A stretch of DNA of 15,758 nucleotides from an uncultured Dorea sp. Its GTDB lineage: Bacteria; Bacillota; Clostridia; Lachnospirales; Lachnospiraceae. The stretch lies in assembly GCA_934307335.1 (NCBI GenBank), contig CAKRCL010000042.1, positions 1-15,758 on the forward strand, read 5' to 3'. A model generated the notes under the pieces. That model was not told where the DNA came from, ran no database searches, and was given only the letters and a program-made list of their open reading frames with translations. A program made the position numbers and the translations under genes. Shown one piece after another: positions 6,065-14,300 of the stretch; the first letter of the stretch is position 1, and each line of letters begins with the position of its first letter.

Positions 6065-6826
6065 TTACTCTTCTGTTACCTCAGCCTCTGCTGTAGCTTC
6101 TTCAGCTTCCTCAGCTACTGCCTCATATAAGTCAGCACCTGTCTCTCCCTGGTTAGCTTCGATAACAGCATCTGCCATCTTAGAAACGATCAGTTTAACT
6201 GCACGGATTGCATCGTCGTTTCCTGGGATTACATAATCAAGCTCTTCTGGATCACAGTTTGTATCAGCGATACCGATAAGTGGAATTCCAAGTGTGTGAG
6301 CCTCCTGAACACAGATTCTCTCTTTCTTAGGATCTACAACGAAGATTGCATCTGGAATCTTCTTCATCTCTTTGATTCCGCCAAGGTTCTTCTCAAGTTT
6401 CTCCCACTCTTTTTTAAGCTGGATAACTTCTTTCTTTGGCAGTACATCAAATGTTCCGTCCTCAGACATTCTCTCGATCTCTTTCAGACGTGCAATTCTG
6501 CTCTTGATTGTCTTGAAGTTAGTAAGCATTCCTCCAAGCCATCTCTCATTTACATAATACATTCCGCAGCGCTCTGCTTCTACTTTGATTGCATCCTGAG
6601 CCTGTTTCTTTGTTCCTACGAAAAGGATTGTTCCGCCCTGTGCTGCAATATCAGATACTGCATAGTAAGCCTCATCAACTTTTCCTACAGATTTCTGTAA
6701 GTCGATGATGTAGATACCATTTCTCTCTGTGTAGATGTAAGGAGCCATCTTAGGGTTCCATCTTCTTGTCTGATGTCCAAAGTGAACACCTGCTTCTAAA
6801 AGCTGCTTCATTGAAATAACGCTCAT
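6065..6826 (-). CDS. rpsB: 30S ribosomal protein S2
   Basis: S2 binds the 30S subunit between head and body and is needed for S1 and mRNA binding. The 253-residue sequence has the diagnostic [20 protein letters not shown] start, the YIIDLQKS and GTKKQAQD segments, [12 protein letters not shown], and the conserved [11 protein letters not shown] and [21 protein letters not shown] blocks. An acidic Ala/Glu tail ends it, which is normal in this group. ATG 6826 is 7 bases after GGAGGA; a TTG at 6841 overlaps the SD and is rejected. It is first in the operon with tsf. The 48-bp gap between them holds only a weak AT-only hairpin (ATTGAT 6035-6040 with ATCAAT 6047-6052). A structured leader precedes it. 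Confidence 0.98.
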   Translation of the reverse strand: MSVISMKQLLEAGVHFGHQTRRWNPKMAPYIYTERNGIYIIDLQKSVGKVDEAYYAVSDIAAQGGTILFVGTKKQAQDAIKVEAERCGMYYVNERWLGGMLTNFKTIKSRIARLKEIERMSEDGTFDVLPKKEVIQLKKEWEKLEKNLGGIKEMKKIPDAIFVVDPKKERICVQEAHTLGIPLIGIADTNCDPEELDYVIPGNDDAIRAVKLIVSKMADAVIEANQGETGADLYEAVAEEAEEATAEAEVTEE

Positions 6827-6939
6827 GTTTCTTTCCTCCAATTGGTTTTTTTACTTCCGCACCGGTATACGTCTTCGAAACCAGTCTGCTTTTTCCGACT
6901 GGCACCGTCTCAGACAGCCGTATGCGTGCTTTTTGCGAC
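6827..6939 (-). promoter_or_regulatory. Structured 5' leader of rpsB-tsf, possible S2 autoregulatory element
   Basis: Between the predicted transcription start (about 6939) and ATG 6826 the RNA can fold into an outer helix. GCAC and ATACG (6919-6929) pair with CGTAT and GTGC (6859-6871). An inner 6-bp hairpin, CCAGTC/GACTGG (6881-6886, 6897-6902), has a loop of 10. Bacterial rpsB mRNAs are known to be repressed by S2 binding to a leader, so this is the natural interpretation; I did not match it to a covariance model. Confidence 0.5.
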
Positions 6940-6945
6940 CTTAAA

Positions 6946-6974
6946 AGAATATCATAAAACCCCTGCTAATGCAA
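6946..6974 (-). promoter_or_regulatory. Candidate rpsB promoter
   Basis: On the minus strand a TTGCAT -35 (6969-6974) and a TATTCT -10 (6946-6951) are 17 bases apart, with TG one base before the -10 (extended type). The -35 half overlaps the hairpin 6957-6980. The match is only moderate. Confidence 0.4.
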
Positions 6975-6980
6975 GGGTTT
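6957..6980. terminator. Terminator-like hairpin upstream of rpsB
   Basis: AAACCCCTGC (6957-6966) pairs with GCAAGGGTTT (6971-6980) with one G-T pair and a 4-nt loop. T runs follow in both directions, so it could back up the NlpC/P60 terminator at 7038-7070 and insulate rpsB. Confidence 0.6.
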
Positions 6981-7037
6981 TTCAAAAACATCTTCTTAGA
7001 TTTTTACATATTTTTACAATTTATGTTTCAGCAATAA

Positions 7038-7070
7038 AAATACCAGAAATCAATAAGACTTCTGGTATTT
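7038..7070 (-). terminator. Rho-independent terminator of the shorter NlpC/P60 gene
   Basis: A perfect 11-bp stem (AAATACCAGAA 7038-7048 with TTCTGGTATTT 7060-7070) and an 11-nt loop are followed on the minus strand by a T-rich tract. It starts 19 bases after the stop codon. Confidence 0.85.
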
Positions 7071-7089
7071 CAAATTCAATATCTACTTA

Positions 7090-8202
7090 TTAAGGACGTA
7101 CGATTCTCATATTAGAAGGGACTTTTGCTACTTTTACTACATCACCAGTATGTGGTGCATGTATCATCTGACCATTTCCGATATAAATTCCACAATGACC
7201 TGCTCTTACACAAACATCTCCCGGCTGTGGATTACTAACTGTCGGAAGTGCATTTAAGGATGCTGATGTACAGGATCTTGAATACTTTCCTGTCAGGCAA
7301 AAACCTACAAGCCCTGAACAGTCAAATGAATTCGGTCCTGTTGCTCCCCACACATACGGTTTTCCAAGTGCGGAATACGCGCGGGACACTGCGTCTCCTG
7401 ATACATAACTTGGAGTACTGTTACTATTTCCCTTATTGGAACTATTTCCTTTGTTCGAACTGTTCCCTTTATTACTATTCGAGTTGCTGCCTGAGTTCGT
7501 GTTACTGGAAGAATTATTTCTATTGGCTGCTGCCTGCTGTCTTTCCGCTTCCCTGCGCGCTGCCTCTTCCTGCTGTCTCTTTAACTCTTCTTCCGCAGCT
7601 TTTCTCTCTGCTTCTTCAATCTGCTGATCAAGATCAGATACTTCCGCCTGCTTAGAAGCAATTAAATTATCAAGATTAGCTTCCTGAGCTTCATATTCTG
7701 TCTGCATGCTCTCAAGCTGTGCCTGTTCTGTCTCCAACTGGTCTTTCAGATCAGAAATCTTCTGCTTTGTTTCTACATACTCCTGTAATTTCTGTCTGTC
7801 ATAATTATGTACATTATTGACATACTCTGCTTTATTGACCATGTCTGAGAAATTTTCCGAACTGACCAGACTTTCAATTGCTGTCTGATTTCCCGACTCG
7901 TACATATACTTGATACGTACTTTCATGTCTTCGTACTGTTTCTTTTCTTCTGCCTCAGCATCTTCCAGATCTGACTGTGCCTGAATGATCTGTTCACCCT
8001 TATCACTCAACTCTGACTCTAATTCAGTAATCTTACTTACAACAGAATTAAGCTTTGTCTGAAGTGAACTAACCTCATTTTGTGCAGATTCTTTGCTTTT
8101 CTTTAAATCATCGACAGATGGATCTGCAAAAACCGGTGTCACAAGTACAGAACTGGCAACTGCCATCGCCAGAATTCTTCTACCTATTTTGTTCATATTC
8201 AT
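7090..8202 (-). CDS. Secreted coiled-coil NlpC/P60 peptidoglycan endopeptidase (shorter paralogue)
   Basis: Members of this family cut stem-peptide bonds in the wall, often in cell separation or growth. The 370 residues begin with a Sec signal peptide (basic RRIL, hydrophobic AMAVASSVLVTPVFA, likely cleavage after VFA at about 26). A PcsB-like coiled coil follows (about 30-215). The Asn/Ser/Gly linker (about 220-265) has NSSNKG repeats. The C-terminal NlpC/P60 domain has Cys295 (FDCSG), His336 (GHCG) and His348 (MIHAPHTG) as the catalytic set. Two ATGs (8202, 8196) are possible behind AGAGGG; either leaves the signal peptide intact. The domain carries extra cysteines (302, 311, 331, 337), several absent from its neighbour. 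It has its own promoter and terminator and is a tandem duplicate of the gene at 8347-9531. Confidence 0.92.
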   Translation of the reverse strand: MNMNKIGRRILAMAVASSVLVTPVFADPSVDDLKKSKESAQNEVSSLQTKLNSVVSKITELESELSDKGEQIIQAQSDLEDAEAEEKKQYEDMKVRIKYMYESGNQTAIESLVSSENFSDMVNKAEYVNNVHNYDRQKLQEYVETKQKISDLKDQLETEQAQLESMQTEYEAQEANLDNLIASKQAEVSDLDQQIEEAERKAAEEELKRQQEEAARREAERQQAAANRNNSSSNTNSGSNSNSNKGNSSNKGNSSNKGNSNSTPSYVSGDAVSRAYSALGKPYVWGATGPNSFDCSGLVGFCLTGKYSRSCTSASLNALPTVSNPQPGDVCVRAGHCGIYIGNGQMIHAPHTGDVVKVAKVPSNMRIVRP

Positions 8203-8250
8203 CTTCCCTCTTTAAATTAATTATTTTTCTTTCGAAAACGCCCCATCGTT

Positions 8251-8279
8251 ATTATACACTCATTTCCTTTGTTTCGCAA
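8251..8279 (-). promoter_or_regulatory. Near-consensus sigma-A promoter of the shorter NlpC/P60 gene
   Basis: TTGCGA (8274-8279) and TATAAT (8251-8256) are separated by 17 bases on the minus strand. The predicted start at about 8244 gives a short leader of about 42 nt with the AGAGGG SD near its end. Confidence 0.85.
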
Positions 8280-8296
8280 CCCTAACAAAAAAGGAA

Positions 8297-8329
8297 ATAC
8301 CAGTCCTCTACGGTATAAAGAACTGGTAT
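8297..8329 (-). terminator. Terminator of the longer NlpC/P60 gene
   Basis: ATACCAGT (8297-8304) pairs with ACTGGTAT (8322-8329) across a 17-nt loop, followed on the minus strand by TTCCTTTTTT. It lies 17 bases beyond the stop. The ACCAG/CTGGT stem core is shared with the terminator at 7038-7070, consistent with the gene duplication including its terminator. Confidence 0.75.
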
Positions 8330-8346
8330 CATATCTTTTTATTCAA

Positions 8347-9531
8347 TTATGGACGAACATACCACATATTAGATGGAACGGATGATATTTTAACAACATC
8401 TCCTGTATGCGGTGCGTGTATCATCTGGCCTCCCCCTATGTATACACCTACGTGTCCAACTCTTACGCAAATATCTCCCGGCTGTGGATTGCTCACTTTC
8501 GCCATTCCGACAAAATCGCTAGAACTATAAGTATGTGAATATCTTCCTGTCAGGCAAAAACTTACAAGTCCGGAACAATCAAATGAATTCGGTCCTGCTG
8601 CTCCCCATACATACGGCTTTCCTAAAGCTGAATATGCACGGGATACTGTGCTTCCAGAAACATAGCTGCCGGAACTACTTGATGAATTATTTGATGAGCT
8701 ACCGTTTCCTTTATTACTAGAGCTGCCGGAGGAACTACTGTTTCCTTTATTACTAGAGCTACCGGAGGAACTACTGTTTCCTTTGTTACTAGAGCTGTTT
8801 GATGAGCTACTGTTTCCTTTATTACTAGAATTGCCGGAGTTATTTGAATTTGTTGTATTATTCTGACTTGCCTGAAGCTGTTTCTTTCTCTCTTCTTCTG
8901 CCTTTTTCTGACGTTCTTCCTCTTCTTTTGCAGCCTTAATCGCTGCTTCCTGAATCTGTGAATCCAAATCTGCAACCTCTGCCTGTTTAGAATCAATCAG
9001 AGTTGTCAGATTAGACTCCTGCGTCTCATACTCTGTCTGCATACTTTCAAGCTGTGCCTGCTCTGTCTCCAGCTGGTCTTTCAAATCAGCAATCTTCTGT
9101 TTTGTTGCAACATACTCTTCTAATTTCTCACGGTCATATCCATGTACACTCTGTACATATTCTGCTTTACTTAAGAGATCCGAAAAATCTTCTGAACTAA
9201 CTAAAGATTCCAACGCAGTAACATCTCCGGCTTCATACATATATTTAATACGAAGCTTCATAGCTGCATACTGAGTCTTTTCATCCTCCTGTGCCTGCTC
9301 CAGATCTGCCTGTGCCTGAATAATCTCTTCACCTTTGCTTGTCAGATCAGATTCCAGTTGAGTAATCTTATTTACAATACTCTGAAGTTCTGACTGAAGC
9401 GAATTCACCTCACTCTGAGCTGAAGCTTTACTCTTTTTAAGACTATCTACGGATGGTTCTGCAAAAACCGGTGTGACGATCAAACTACTTGTAATCATCG
9501 CTGCCAGTATTCTTCTTCCAAATCTATTCAT
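8347..9531 (-). CDS. Secreted coiled-coil NlpC/P60 peptidoglycan endopeptidase (longer paralogue)
   Basis: The architecture matches its neighbour: a signal peptide (RRILAAMITSSLIVTPVFA, cleavage near 26), an acidic coiled coil (about 30-220), a low-complexity linker (about 225-290) and a C-terminal NlpC/P60 domain. The catalytic residues are Cys319 (FDCSG), His360 (GHVG) and His372 (MIHAPHTG). The coiled coil and catalytic domain are strongly similar to the paralogue. The linker has expanded through 36-bp DNA repeats coding a 12-residue NKG/Ser-rich unit. I chose ATG 9531 (394 aa), with GAGG 9 bases upstream; the GTG at 9546 lies within the SD. Unlike the neighbour, it is expressed from a promoter more than 220 bases upstream with a structured leader. 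Its likely role is wall remodelling at the cell surface. Confidence 0.92.
   Translation of the reverse strand: MNRFGRRILAAMITSSLIVTPVFAEPSVDSLKKSKASAQSEVNSLQSELQSIVNKITQLESDLTSKGEEIIQAQADLEQAQEDEKTQYAAMKLRIKYMYEAGDVTALESLVSSEDFSDLLSKAEYVQSVHGYDREKLEEYVATKQKIADLKDQLETEQAQLESMQTEYETQESNLTTLIDSKQAEVADLDSQIQEAAIKAAKEEEERQKKAEEERKKQLQASQNNTTNSNNSGNSSNKGNSSSSNSSSNKGNSSSSGSSSNKGNSSSSGSSSNKGNGSSSNNSSSSSGSYVSGSTVSRAYSALGKPYVWGAAGPNSFDCSGLVSFCLTGRYSHTYSSSDFVGMAKVSNPQPGDICVRVGHVGVYIGGGQMIHAPHTGDVVKISSVPSNMWYVRP
8704..8847 (-). repeat. Four 36-bp in-frame tandem repeats coding the Ser/Gly/Asn-Lys linker
   Basis: Units begin at 8704, 8740, 8776 and 8812, each with GTTTCCTTT(A/G)TTACTAGA. The first two differ by one base and the others have diverged. 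Each encodes 12 residues around SNKGNSSSS. The array changes linker length without breaking the frame, so length variation between strains is expected. Confidence 0.9.
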
Positions 9532-9757
9532 ATTAATATTCCTCACCTAATTCAAAAATCCCCTCAACTCTCTTGCAGTGAAATGCGTATCATGTAATAC
9601 ATGACATATTCTCCTGCACATTTCCGCAATTTTGCCGGAGGCTATATCAGATAAAAATTGAATCTTACCACCGATATAATTTTGATACTTGCTATCTATA
9701 TGGTGGGGGCATCTCACATCTGATATATATATTCACATAGTTTTCCTACTACATCTA
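9532..9757 (-). promoter_or_regulatory. Long structured 5' UTR of the longer NlpC/P60 gene, riboswitch-like candidate
   Basis: From the predicted start near 9757 to ATG 9531 there are about 225 nt. A 10-bp perfect helix (9643-9652 with 9718-9727) closes a domain. Its core is one long hairpin: CCACC/GGTGG (9668-9672, 9702-9706), ATATA/TATAT (9674-9678, 9697-9701) and GATA/TATC (9684-9687, 9693-9696). Downstream, AAATGCG/CACATTT (9581-9587, 9617-9623) encloses TCATG/CATGA (9590-9594, 9600-9604). No T-run terminator follows, so any control would be at translation or RNA stability. I do not recognise a known riboswitch class. Confidence 0.55.
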
Positions 9758-9763
9758 GGTGCT

Positions 9764-9792
9764 ATTATACATGAGTCAGTACATATTTGCAA
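9764..9792 (-). promoter_or_regulatory. Near-consensus sigma-A promoter of the longer NlpC/P60 gene
   Basis: TTGCAA (9787-9792) and a perfect TATAAT (9764-9769) are 17 bases apart on the minus strand, with TG just before the -10. It lies only 30 bases beyond the gltD stop, and no hairpin terminator is seen between them, so some gltBD read-through into this gene is possible. Confidence 0.85.
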
Positions 9793-9821
9793 CATTTTTT
9801 AACACTTTTGTAACATTTAAG

Positions 9822-11321
9822 CTACTGTACATTCAGATTTGTATATCCCATCAGACTGGTATCTATTTCTTTTGCGGCTTCCCGGCCTTCACGAATTGCC
9901 CACACAACCAAGGACTGTCCTCTATGCATATCCCCTGCTGTAAATATGCGATCTACATTCGTATGGTACTCTCCTGCCGGTGTCGCTACATTCGTACGTG
10001 CGTTCACTTCCACACCAAAGGCTTTTGTAACATATTCCTCACTTCCAAGGAAACCAGCTGCAATAAGAACCAGATCCGCCGGAACTGTATATTCTGTTCC
10101 AGGTATTTCTGTCATCATCATACGCCCTGTCTTTTCATCCTTCTTTGGCTCAAGTTTTACAAGTGTGACCTTACAAAGATTACCATTTTTATCCTTGATA
10201 AATTCTTTAACCGTTGTCTGGTATACACGTGGATCATGTCCGAATACCGCTGCTGCCTCTTCCTGACCGTAATCTGTCTTGCAGACTTTTGGCCATTCCG
10301 GCCATGGATTGTTATCTGCGCGAGTATCAGGTGCTTTCGGCATCATTTCCACTTGAAGTACCGATTTTGCACCATGTCTCATAGAAGTTCCGATACAATC
10401 ATTTCCCGTATCTCCTCCTCCAATGACAATGACATGTTTTCCTTTTGCGGAAATATAGGTTCCATCTACTAGTTTCATATCATTTGCCCACAATGCCTTT
10501 GTAGTAGATTTCAGAAAATCCACTGCGAAATAAATTCCTTTTGCATCTCGTCCAGGCGCTTTGATATCTCTTGGATGAGATGCACCACAGCAAAGGACAA
10601 TACGATCGAACTCTTTTAATAAAGAAGAAGCCTTTTTATCTTTTCCTATATTACAATTTGTTACAAATGTAATTCCTTCTTCTTCCATAATACTAACCTT
10701 ACGGTCAATGTACTGCTTCTCCAATTTCATATTTGGAATTCCGTAACGCAGTAATCCTCCCACTTTATCTTCCCGCTCAAACACAGTAATACTATGTCCT
10801 CTGCGATTCAACAAATCTGCCACCGCAAGCCCAGATGGTCCAGAACCTATCACTGCCACTTTTTTACCTGTTCTGACTTTTACTGGCTTCGCAGACGCAT
10901 ACCCTTTTTCATAAGCATTTTCAATAATACTATACTCATTTGCCTTGCTGGAAACTGCTTCTCCATGTAATCCGCATGTACATGCGGCCTCGCAAAGCGC
11001 CGGGCATACACGAGAAGTAAATTCCGGAAAGTTATTTGTCTTTTTCAATCTATAATATGCTTCTTCCCAATTGCCGTGATAGATCAGATCATTCCATTCT
11101 GGTACAAGGTTATGGAGAGGGCAGCCACTTGCCATCCCCATAATCATTTGTCCGGCCTGACAGAACGGCACACCACACGCCATACATCTGGCTCCTTGGC
11201 GTTCCTGTTCTTCTTTTGACAGCGGTGTGTGAAATTCGCGGAAATGTTTTATTCGCTCCTTCGGTGATTCTGCCGGCTTATTCTGTCTCTCATATTCCAT
11301 AAATCCTGTTGGTTTTCCCAC
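9822..11321 (-). CDS. gltD: Glutamate synthase (NADPH) small subunit
   Basis: The beta subunit of GOGAT oxidises NADPH and passes electrons through FAD and iron-sulfur centres to the large subunit, which makes two glutamates from glutamine and 2-oxoglutarate. The 499-residue length and the MGKPTGFMEYER start are typical. Cysteine groups for the [4Fe-4S] clusters are at 46, 49, 54 and 67 and at 106, 110, 114 and 116. The FAD Rossmann motif GSGPSG is at 159-164 and the NADPH motif GGGDTG at 301-306. A C-terminal FTAGDMHRG gives the second FAD contact. The start is GTG 11321, fixed by the conserved N terminus and a G-rich SD that overlaps the gltB stop. Only 12 bases separate the genes, so they are co-transcribed and probably translationally coupled. 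Nothing is missing. Confidence 0.97.
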   Translation of the reverse strand: MGKPTGFMEYERQNKPAESPKERIKHFREFHTPLSKEEQERQGARCMACGVPFCQAGQMIMGMASGCPLHNLVPEWNDLIYHGNWEEAYYRLKKTNNFPEFTSRVCPALCEAACTCGLHGEAVSSKANEYSIIENAYEKGYASAKPVKVRTGKKVAVIGSGPSGLAVADLLNRRGHSITVFEREDKVGGLLRYGIPNMKLEKQYIDRKVSIMEEEGITFVTNCNIGKDKKASSLLKEFDRIVLCCGASHPRDIKAPGRDAKGIYFAVDFLKSTTKALWANDMKLVDGTYISAKGKHVIVIGGGDTGNDCIGTSMRHGAKSVLQVEMMPKAPDTRADNNPWPEWPKVCKTDYGQEEAAAVFGHDPRVYQTTVKEFIKDKNGNLCKVTLVKLEPKKDEKTGRMMMTEIPGTEYTVPADLVLIAAGFLGSEEYVTKAFGVEVNARTNVATPAGEYHTNVDRIFTAGDMHRGQSLVVWAIREGREAAKEIDTSLMGYTNLNVQ

Positions 11322-11333
11322 GTTGTCCGCCCC

Positions 11334-14300
11334 CTATCTTCTTCCTTCTTTGATTGCGTAAAATGCTTCTATTCTGGCCTGCTCACTACTCATGCCCTGT
11401 TCTTCCATCTGCACGATGGTAGATAACATTTTTTCATAATCAATTGGAATTATTTTCTTAAATTTCGGCAGATAATCTGTGAAATGATCAAGAATTTCTT
11501 TGCCGCTCTCCGAATTTGTGTATGCCACATGTTCTTCAATCATTTCCTTTAATTCATTAATTTCGAACTTGGAAGTTACCTTTTCCATATTCACCATCTG
11601 CTTATTTACATTTTTATAGAAATCATTGTCCATATCCAGCACATATGCAACTCCACCGCTCATTCCGGCTGCGAAGTTCTTTCCAGTCTTACCAAGAACA
11701 ACAACACATCCGCCTGTCATGTATTCACAACCGTGATCTCCTACTCCTTCTACGACTGCCTTTGCACCAGAGTTTCGAACTGCAAAACGTTCACCTGCCA
11801 CGCCGTTGATAAATGCTTTTCCACTTGTTGCACCGTAAAGCGCCACATTTCCTATAATAATATTCTCTTCATGTTTAAATTTCACACCATTCGGCGGATA
11901 TACAATCAGTTTTCCACCAGACAATCCTTTTCCGAAATAATCATTACCATCTCCGACAAGTTCAAGTGTCAGACCTTTCGGGATAAATGCTCCAAATGAC
12001 TGTCCGCCTGCTCCGGTACATTTGATGACATAACTGTCTTCTTCCACACCTTCCGGATACCTTCTTGTGATTTCAGAACCAAAAATAGTTCCAAAAGTCC
12101 GGTCTGTATTAGTTACATCTACTTCCATACTTCTCTTTTGATGCTTTTCCAGTGCCGGAAGAAGTTCTTTTATAAGTACTCGCTCATCCAGTGTCTTCTC
12201 CAGTTCAAAATCAAAAATTTTCTTTGGATTATACGTAACCGGTGTTTTTGTTCCTTCGTATGAATTGTTTAAAATCTGACTCAGATCTAATGTTGCTGCT
12301 CTTTCTGATGTCGGCTCTTCCTTCACTTTCAGAAGATCTGTTCTTCCGACCAGTTCATCAATTGTACGAACACCTAACTTCGCCATATATTCACGCAGAT
12401 TCTGCGCAATGAATCTCATGAAGTTAATGACATATTCCGGCTTTCCACGGAAATTCTTACGAAGCTCCGGATTCTGTGTCGCAACTCCGACCGGACATGT
12501 ATCCAGATTGCATACCCGCATCATTACACATCCCATCGTTACAAGCGGCGCAGTTGCAAATCCAAATTCTTCTGCACCAAGGATTGCAGCAATTGCTACA
12601 TCACGACCACTCATCAACTTTCCGTCTGTCTCAATGCGAACGCGCTCACGAAGTCCATTTTTAATCAATGTCTGATGTGTCTCTGCAAGTCCCAGCTCCC
12701 AAGGAAGTCCTGCATTGTGGATGGAACTCTTTGCCGCTGCTCCGGTACCACCATCGTACCCGGAAATCAATATCAGTCCTGCTCCTGCCTTTGCAACTCC
12801 TGCTGCAACGGTTCCAACTCCCGCCTCAGACACTAATTTTACTGAAATTCTTGCATCTTTATTTGCATTTTTACAGTCATAAATCAACTGAGCAAGATCC
12901 TCAATAGAATAAATATCATGATGTGGCGGTGGTGAAATCAGACTGACACCAGGTGTAGAATGTCTTGTCTTTGCAATCCAAGGATAAACCTTTCCACCCG
13001 GAAGATGACCTCCTTCTCCTGGTTTTGCTCCCTGTGCCATTTTGATCTGAATCTCTTTTGCACTGACCAGATACCTGCTTGTAACACCAAATCGTCCTGA
13101 AGCGACCTGTTTGATTGCAGAACATTTTTCTGTATCCAGACGTTCAATCTCCTCGCCGCCTTCACCACTGTTAGATTTACCATGCAACCGATTCATAGCG
13201 ATTGCCAATGTCTCGTGCGCTTCTTTTGAAATAGATCCATAAGACATCGCTCCTGTCTTAAATCTCTGGACAATCTCATCTACACTTTCTACTTCATCTA
13301 TTGAAATGCCTTTCTTTGGATAATTAAAATCAAGCTGACCTCTCAAATTAATATGAGCTCCTTCTTCATTTACCATATCCGTGTATTGTTTGAACATCTC
13401 ATAATTACCAAGTCTTGTAGATTGCTGAAGCATATGAATGGTACGTGGATTGTACAAATGTTCCTCCCCACAGCTTCTTGATTTGTGCTGTCCGAGGCTG
13501 TCCAGTGTCAAATCTACTTCCAGACCCAATGGATCAAATGCCTGTGAATGTCTTGCAAGGTAATCCTGTGCAATCTCCTCGATTCCGATACCTCCGACAC
13601 GGCTGACTGTATCTGTAAAATATTTACGGATAAATTCTTCCTTCAGTCCGATTGCCTCAAATATTTTCGCTCCCTGATAAGACTGTATTGTAGAAATACC
13701 CATTTTGGAGGCAATCTTTACAATGCCACTTAAAATTCCATTGTTATAATCATCTACTGCTGCATAATAATCTTTTTGCAACATACCGGTTTCGATCAAC
13801 TGACGAATCGTCTCATGTGCGAGATACGGATTAACTGCACACGCTCCATAGCCTAATAACGTCGCAAAATGATGAACTTCTCTTGGCTCTCCGGTTTCTA
13901 AAATAATAGCAACCGATGTTCTTTTCTTCGTTCGTACCAAATGTTGCTGTAATCCAGAAAGAGCTAACAAAGAAGGCATTGCCACATGATATTCATCAAC
14001 TCCGCGATCAGATAAAATCAAGATATTTGCCCCATCACGAATTGCACGATCCACTTCTATAAACAGATAGTCCATTGCTTTTTCCAGACTTGAATTCTTA
14101 TAATATATTGTTGGAATTTCCGCAATTTTAAATCCGTCCTGCTTCATATTTTTTATCTTCAAAAGATCTACATTTGTAAGAATCGGATTATTGACCTTCA
14201 GCATCTTACAATTCTGCGCTTTCTCTTCAAGAAGATTTCCATCCGCTCCAATGTATACGGTAGTAGATGTAACAACCTGCTCACGTATTGCATCGATTGG

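Noticed and set aside
8622..8996. 124-residue minus-strand ORF in the linker region
   Set aside because: It is an out-of-frame shadow of the 36-bp repeats and coiled coil of the NlpC/P60 gene.
9532..9757. c-di-GMP or c-di-AMP riboswitch
   Set aside because: A GCCTCCGGC string recalls the c-di-GMP-I consensus, but the other conserved blocks and the helix order do not fit; ydaO-type elements are not seen either.
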